Translations under genes and position numbers: made by a program | DNA from: Chloroflexota bacterium | GTDB lineage: Bacteria > Chloroflexota > UBA5177 > JANWHV01 | Direction: 5' to 3' | Assembly: GCA_028287725.1 (NCBI GenBank) | Contig: JAQBPC010000181.1 | Span: forward strand, 1-7,837 | DNA length: 7,837 nucleotides | The notes under the pieces: generated by a model | The model's input: the letters and a program-made list of their open reading frames with translations, nothing else | Database searches by the model: none | What the model was told of the DNA's origin: nothing | Shown: piece by piece, positions 6,106 through 7,837 of the stretch | Numbering within the stretch: the first letter of the stretch is position 1 | Layout of the letters: each line of letters starts with the position of its first letter

Positions 6106-7097
6106 TGTTCGAGCTTCTCCATAGCTTTTCCCGATTCCATAATTTCGATTGCCTTGCTCACGCCTTCGGCCAGGTCGTCAACCACTTCGCAGACGAGCAA
6201 CCCGGCGCCTGCATTCAGCGCCACAATGTCCCGCCGTGCGCCAGGTTCCGGGTTCGCGAAAACCGAGCGAAGGATCGCCGCATTCTCTTCGGCCGATCCG
6301 CCCAGTACCTCTTGAAGTGGCGCGCGGCGGAGGCCCACTTGCTCCGGCGTCACTTCATAATTATGTAGAGTACCTTTATGCAGCTCGCAGACGAATGTCG
6401 GGCCGCTGATGCTGAGCTCGTCCAGCCCGTCGGCGCCGCTCACCACCAGCGCGTGCCGAGAGCCAAGCCGTTGCAACGCTCCGGCCATCAGTGGGACAAG
6501 AGCGGGAGTGGCAACGCCAAGAACCTGCCCCTTCACACGAGCCGGATTGGTGAGCGGTCCCAATATATTAAACACGGTCCGTATGCCGATTTCCTTGCGC
6601 GTCGACACCGCGAATTTCGTCGCCGGATGGTAGAGCGGGGCGAGCATGAACGCAATGCCGATGCGCTCAATCCCTGCCGTAACCTGTTCCGAAGTGGCGC
6701 CAATATGGACGCCAAGGGCTTCCAACACATCCGCACTTCCACAGCGACTGCTTGCGGCCCGGTTGCCATGCTTGGCGACGGCGTAACCGCCCGCCGCCAC
6801 CACGATGGCCGCGGCGGTCGAGACATTGAAAGTGCCGATGCCGTCGCCGCCCGTGCCACAGGTGTCGATGACCATGCCGACTCCATCGGCACGGACGGGT
6901 ACGGCGCGGTCCCGCATCACCGAAGCAAATCCAACTATCTCGTCGAGAACCTCGCCCTTTATTCTGAGAGCGGTCACCAACGAAGCGAACTGTGCAGGGG
7001 TGACTTCCTCCGACATGATTGAGGTCATGACCGACCGCGCTTCGTCTTCGCTCAGATCGTTACCCGCAACCACGCGGGAAATCGCTTGGCGGATCAT
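6069..7097 (-). CDS. trpD: anthranilate phosphoribosyltransferase
   Basis: Transfers phosphoribose from PRPP to anthranilate to give phosphoribosylanthranilate. The 342-residue protein has the standard length: a helical N-terminal domain (about 1-70) and an alpha/beta domain. The PRPP pyrophosphate loop is DTCGTGGDGIGTFNVST (78-94). KHGNRAASS (109-117) is the flexible second loop. RKEIGIRTVFNILGPLTNP (167-185) carries the Arg of the anthranilate site, and GLDE (224-227) supplies the acidic pair that binds Mg2+. It is not fused to a TrpG domain, unlike the E. coli protein. The ATG shares one base with the trpG stop (TGATG), which indicates stop-restart coupling. The only two Trp residues, 332 and 338, lie in the last 11 residues, inside the overlap with trpC. 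The stop is TAA. Confidence 0.97.
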   Translation of the reverse strand: MIRQAISRVVAGNDLSEDEARSVMTSIMSEEVTPAQFASLVTALRIKGEVLDEIVGFASVMRDRAVPVRADGVGMVIDTCGTGGDGIGTFNVSTAAAIVVAAGGYAVAKHGNRAASSRCGSADVLEALGVHIGATSEQVTAGIERIGIAFMLAPLYHPATKFAVSTRKEIGIRTVFNILGPLTNPARVKGQVLGVATPALVPLMAGALQRLGSRHALVVSGADGLDELSISGPTFVCELHKGTLHNYEVTPEQVGLRRAPLQEVLGGSAEENAAILRSVFANPEPGARRDIVALNAGAGLLVCEVVDDLAEGVSKAIEIMESGKAMEKLEQWIRFTQWQATS

Positions 7098-7729
7098 CAG
7101 GCGACACCGAGCGCCGTACCGGCAACGCTATTGGTTACACGATTGGCCTTAACAACGTCTAAAAATGAGGTGAGCATTGCCTTGCCGTCAGCCGTCAAAA
7201 TAGACTCGGGGTGGAACTGCACACCATAAATCGGTAGGTCACGATGTGCCAGGCCCATGATAGTTCCGTCACTGGTACGGGCCGTCACGCGCAGAGTTTC
7301 AGGCAATTGCTCGGGCGCAACGACAAGCGAGTGATACCGCATCACTTCGGTTGGACATGGAACATTCGTGAATGGAGGCGATCCGTCGTGCCATATTGGC
7401 GAAGTCTTTCCATGCATCGGCACGGCACCGCGCACCACCACACCGCCGTATGCCTCCGCCAGCGCCTGATGCCCAAGACACACACCAAGCGCGGGAATCC
7501 TTGGACCAGCCTCGCTTCCGACGAATTTGAGTGCCTCGATGGAATTGCCCGCCAGGTTGGGCGCGCAGGGTCCAGGTGACACCACAAGGCCGTCCACACC
7601 ATTCAGGAGTGTTCCCAGGCTAGCTGGGACGTCATTTCGCACTACGTCGACGGTTGCGCCCAACTCCCGTAGGTATTGCACCAGGTTATAAGTAAAGCTA
7701 TCGAAATTATCGATCATCAATAAGCGCAT
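7097..7729 (-). CDS. trpG: anthranilate synthase component II (glutamine amidotransferase)
   Basis: Class I glutamine amidotransferase that hydrolyses glutamine and passes ammonia to TrpE, which makes anthranilate from chorismate. With the ATG start it has 210 residues, slightly over the family norm of about 190-200 because of a short C-terminal tail. The catalytic triad is Cys84 in GVCLGHQ with His173 and Glu175 in FHPES. SPGPCAPNLAG forms the oxyanion-side strand, and MHGKTS and RYHSLVV are typical of TrpG/PabA. The protein could also serve PabB in folate synthesis, as in organisms with a shared subunit; the trp context favours TrpE. An in-frame GTG at 7735 would add two residues. ATG 7729 is preferred because GGAGG (7743-7739) lies 9 nt before it but only 3 nt before the GTG. 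The stop shares one base with the trpD start. Confidence 0.96.
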   Translation of the reverse strand: MRLLMIDNFDSFTYNLVQYLRELGATVDVVRNDVPASLGTLLNGVDGLVVSPGPCAPNLAGNSIEALKFVGSEAGPRIPALGVCLGHQALAEAYGGVVVRGAVPMHGKTSPIWHDGSPPFTNVPCPTEVMRYHSLVVAPEQLPETLRVTARTSDGTIMGLAHRDLPIYGVQFHPESILTADGKAMLTSFLDVVKANRVTNSVAGTALGVA

Positions 7730-7738
7730 CGCCACTCG

Positions 7739-7743
7739 CCTCC
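7739..7743 (-). promoter_or_regulatory. Shine-Dalgarno of trpG
   Basis: GGAGG on the minus strand, in the 17-nt gap between the trpE stop and the trpG ATG, 9 nt before ATG 7729. Its spacing decides between that ATG and the GTG at 7735. Confidence 0.55.
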
Positions 7744-7746
7744 GCT

Positions 7747-7837
7747 TCAGTCGTACGCTTGAATATCTGCCAGGCGCTCCGCCACATTTACCTCCCTAAG
7801 CTTGCCTCCCGCTTTATGCATGGTTTCCTGCCACTCC
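7747..7837 (-). CDS. trpE: anthranilate synthase component I, C-terminal end (partial)
   Basis: An open frame enters from the right edge and ends in TGA at 7749-7747, giving the last 29 residues of a protein. It begins EWQETMHKAGG and ends ADIQAYD. The E-x-x-E-T-x-x-K-A pattern matches the C-terminal helix of TrpE-type chorismate-binding enzymes (commonly E-Y-E-E-T-x-N-K-A), and the position directly before trpG is where trpE is expected. TrpE takes chorismate and ammonia from TrpG to make anthranilate and is normally the feedback-inhibited step. The catalytic core and start lie outside the window, so the assignment rests on this short tail plus context. PabB, a close relative, cannot be excluded by the tail alone, but the surrounding trp genes make TrpE far more likely. 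Confidence 0.8.
   Translation of the reverse strand, partial: EWQETMHKAGGKLREVNVAERLADIQAYD

Noticed and set aside
6378..7022. Plus-strand open frame of 214 codons
   Set aside because: It lies wholly opposite trpD. The composition looks like an antisense shadow, rich in Arg and His with no known motif.

Overview
This window is almost entirely one minus-strand gene array. In transcription order (right to left) it reads: 3' end of trpE, trpG, trpD, trpC, trpF, a 110-nt gap, trpB, trpA, aroC, trpS, and then a tRNA-Pro(GGG) gene. No credible plus-strand gene was seen. The junctions are tight: 1-nt (trpG/trpD), 37-nt (trpD/trpC), 4-nt (trpC/trpF), 4-nt (trpB/trpA), 16-nt (trpA/aroC) and about 20-nt (aroC/trpS) overlaps, plus a 17-nt gap at trpE/trpG. 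The spacer at 4482-4591 is the only break in the protein-coding array.

Together the genes cover the branch from EPSP to charged tRNA-Trp. AroC makes chorismate. TrpE and TrpG convert it to anthranilate, TrpD adds phosphoribose, TrpF isomerises, TrpC closes the indole ring, and TrpA and TrpB make tryptophan. TrpS then loads it on tRNA-Trp. Adding the last shikimate enzyme and the tryptophan consumer to a complete trpEGDCFBA set is the main organisational feature.

The organism is a bacterium with moderately high GC (upper 50s percent by eye) that uses GTG as well as ATG starts. AroC is the long form seen in Gram-positive bacteria and relatives. TrpRS carries a four-cysteine motif of the kind that binds a [4Fe-4S] cluster in Thermotoga maritima. 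These traits would suit Chloroflexota or another Terrabacteria lineage, but that is a weak guess and no taxon can be fixed from the window.

No novel mobile or defence system was found; this is core metabolism. The points that deserve a second look are the Fe-S type cysteines and a HLGV (instead of TIGN/HIGN) signature in TrpRS, a Leu replacing the near-invariant Glu of the SESGI motif in TrpC, the only two Trp codons of trpD lying on the two candidate trpC start codons, and mutually exclusive hairpins in the trpF-trpB spacer. The region that would hold a trp leader or attenuator lies upstream of trpE, outside the window.
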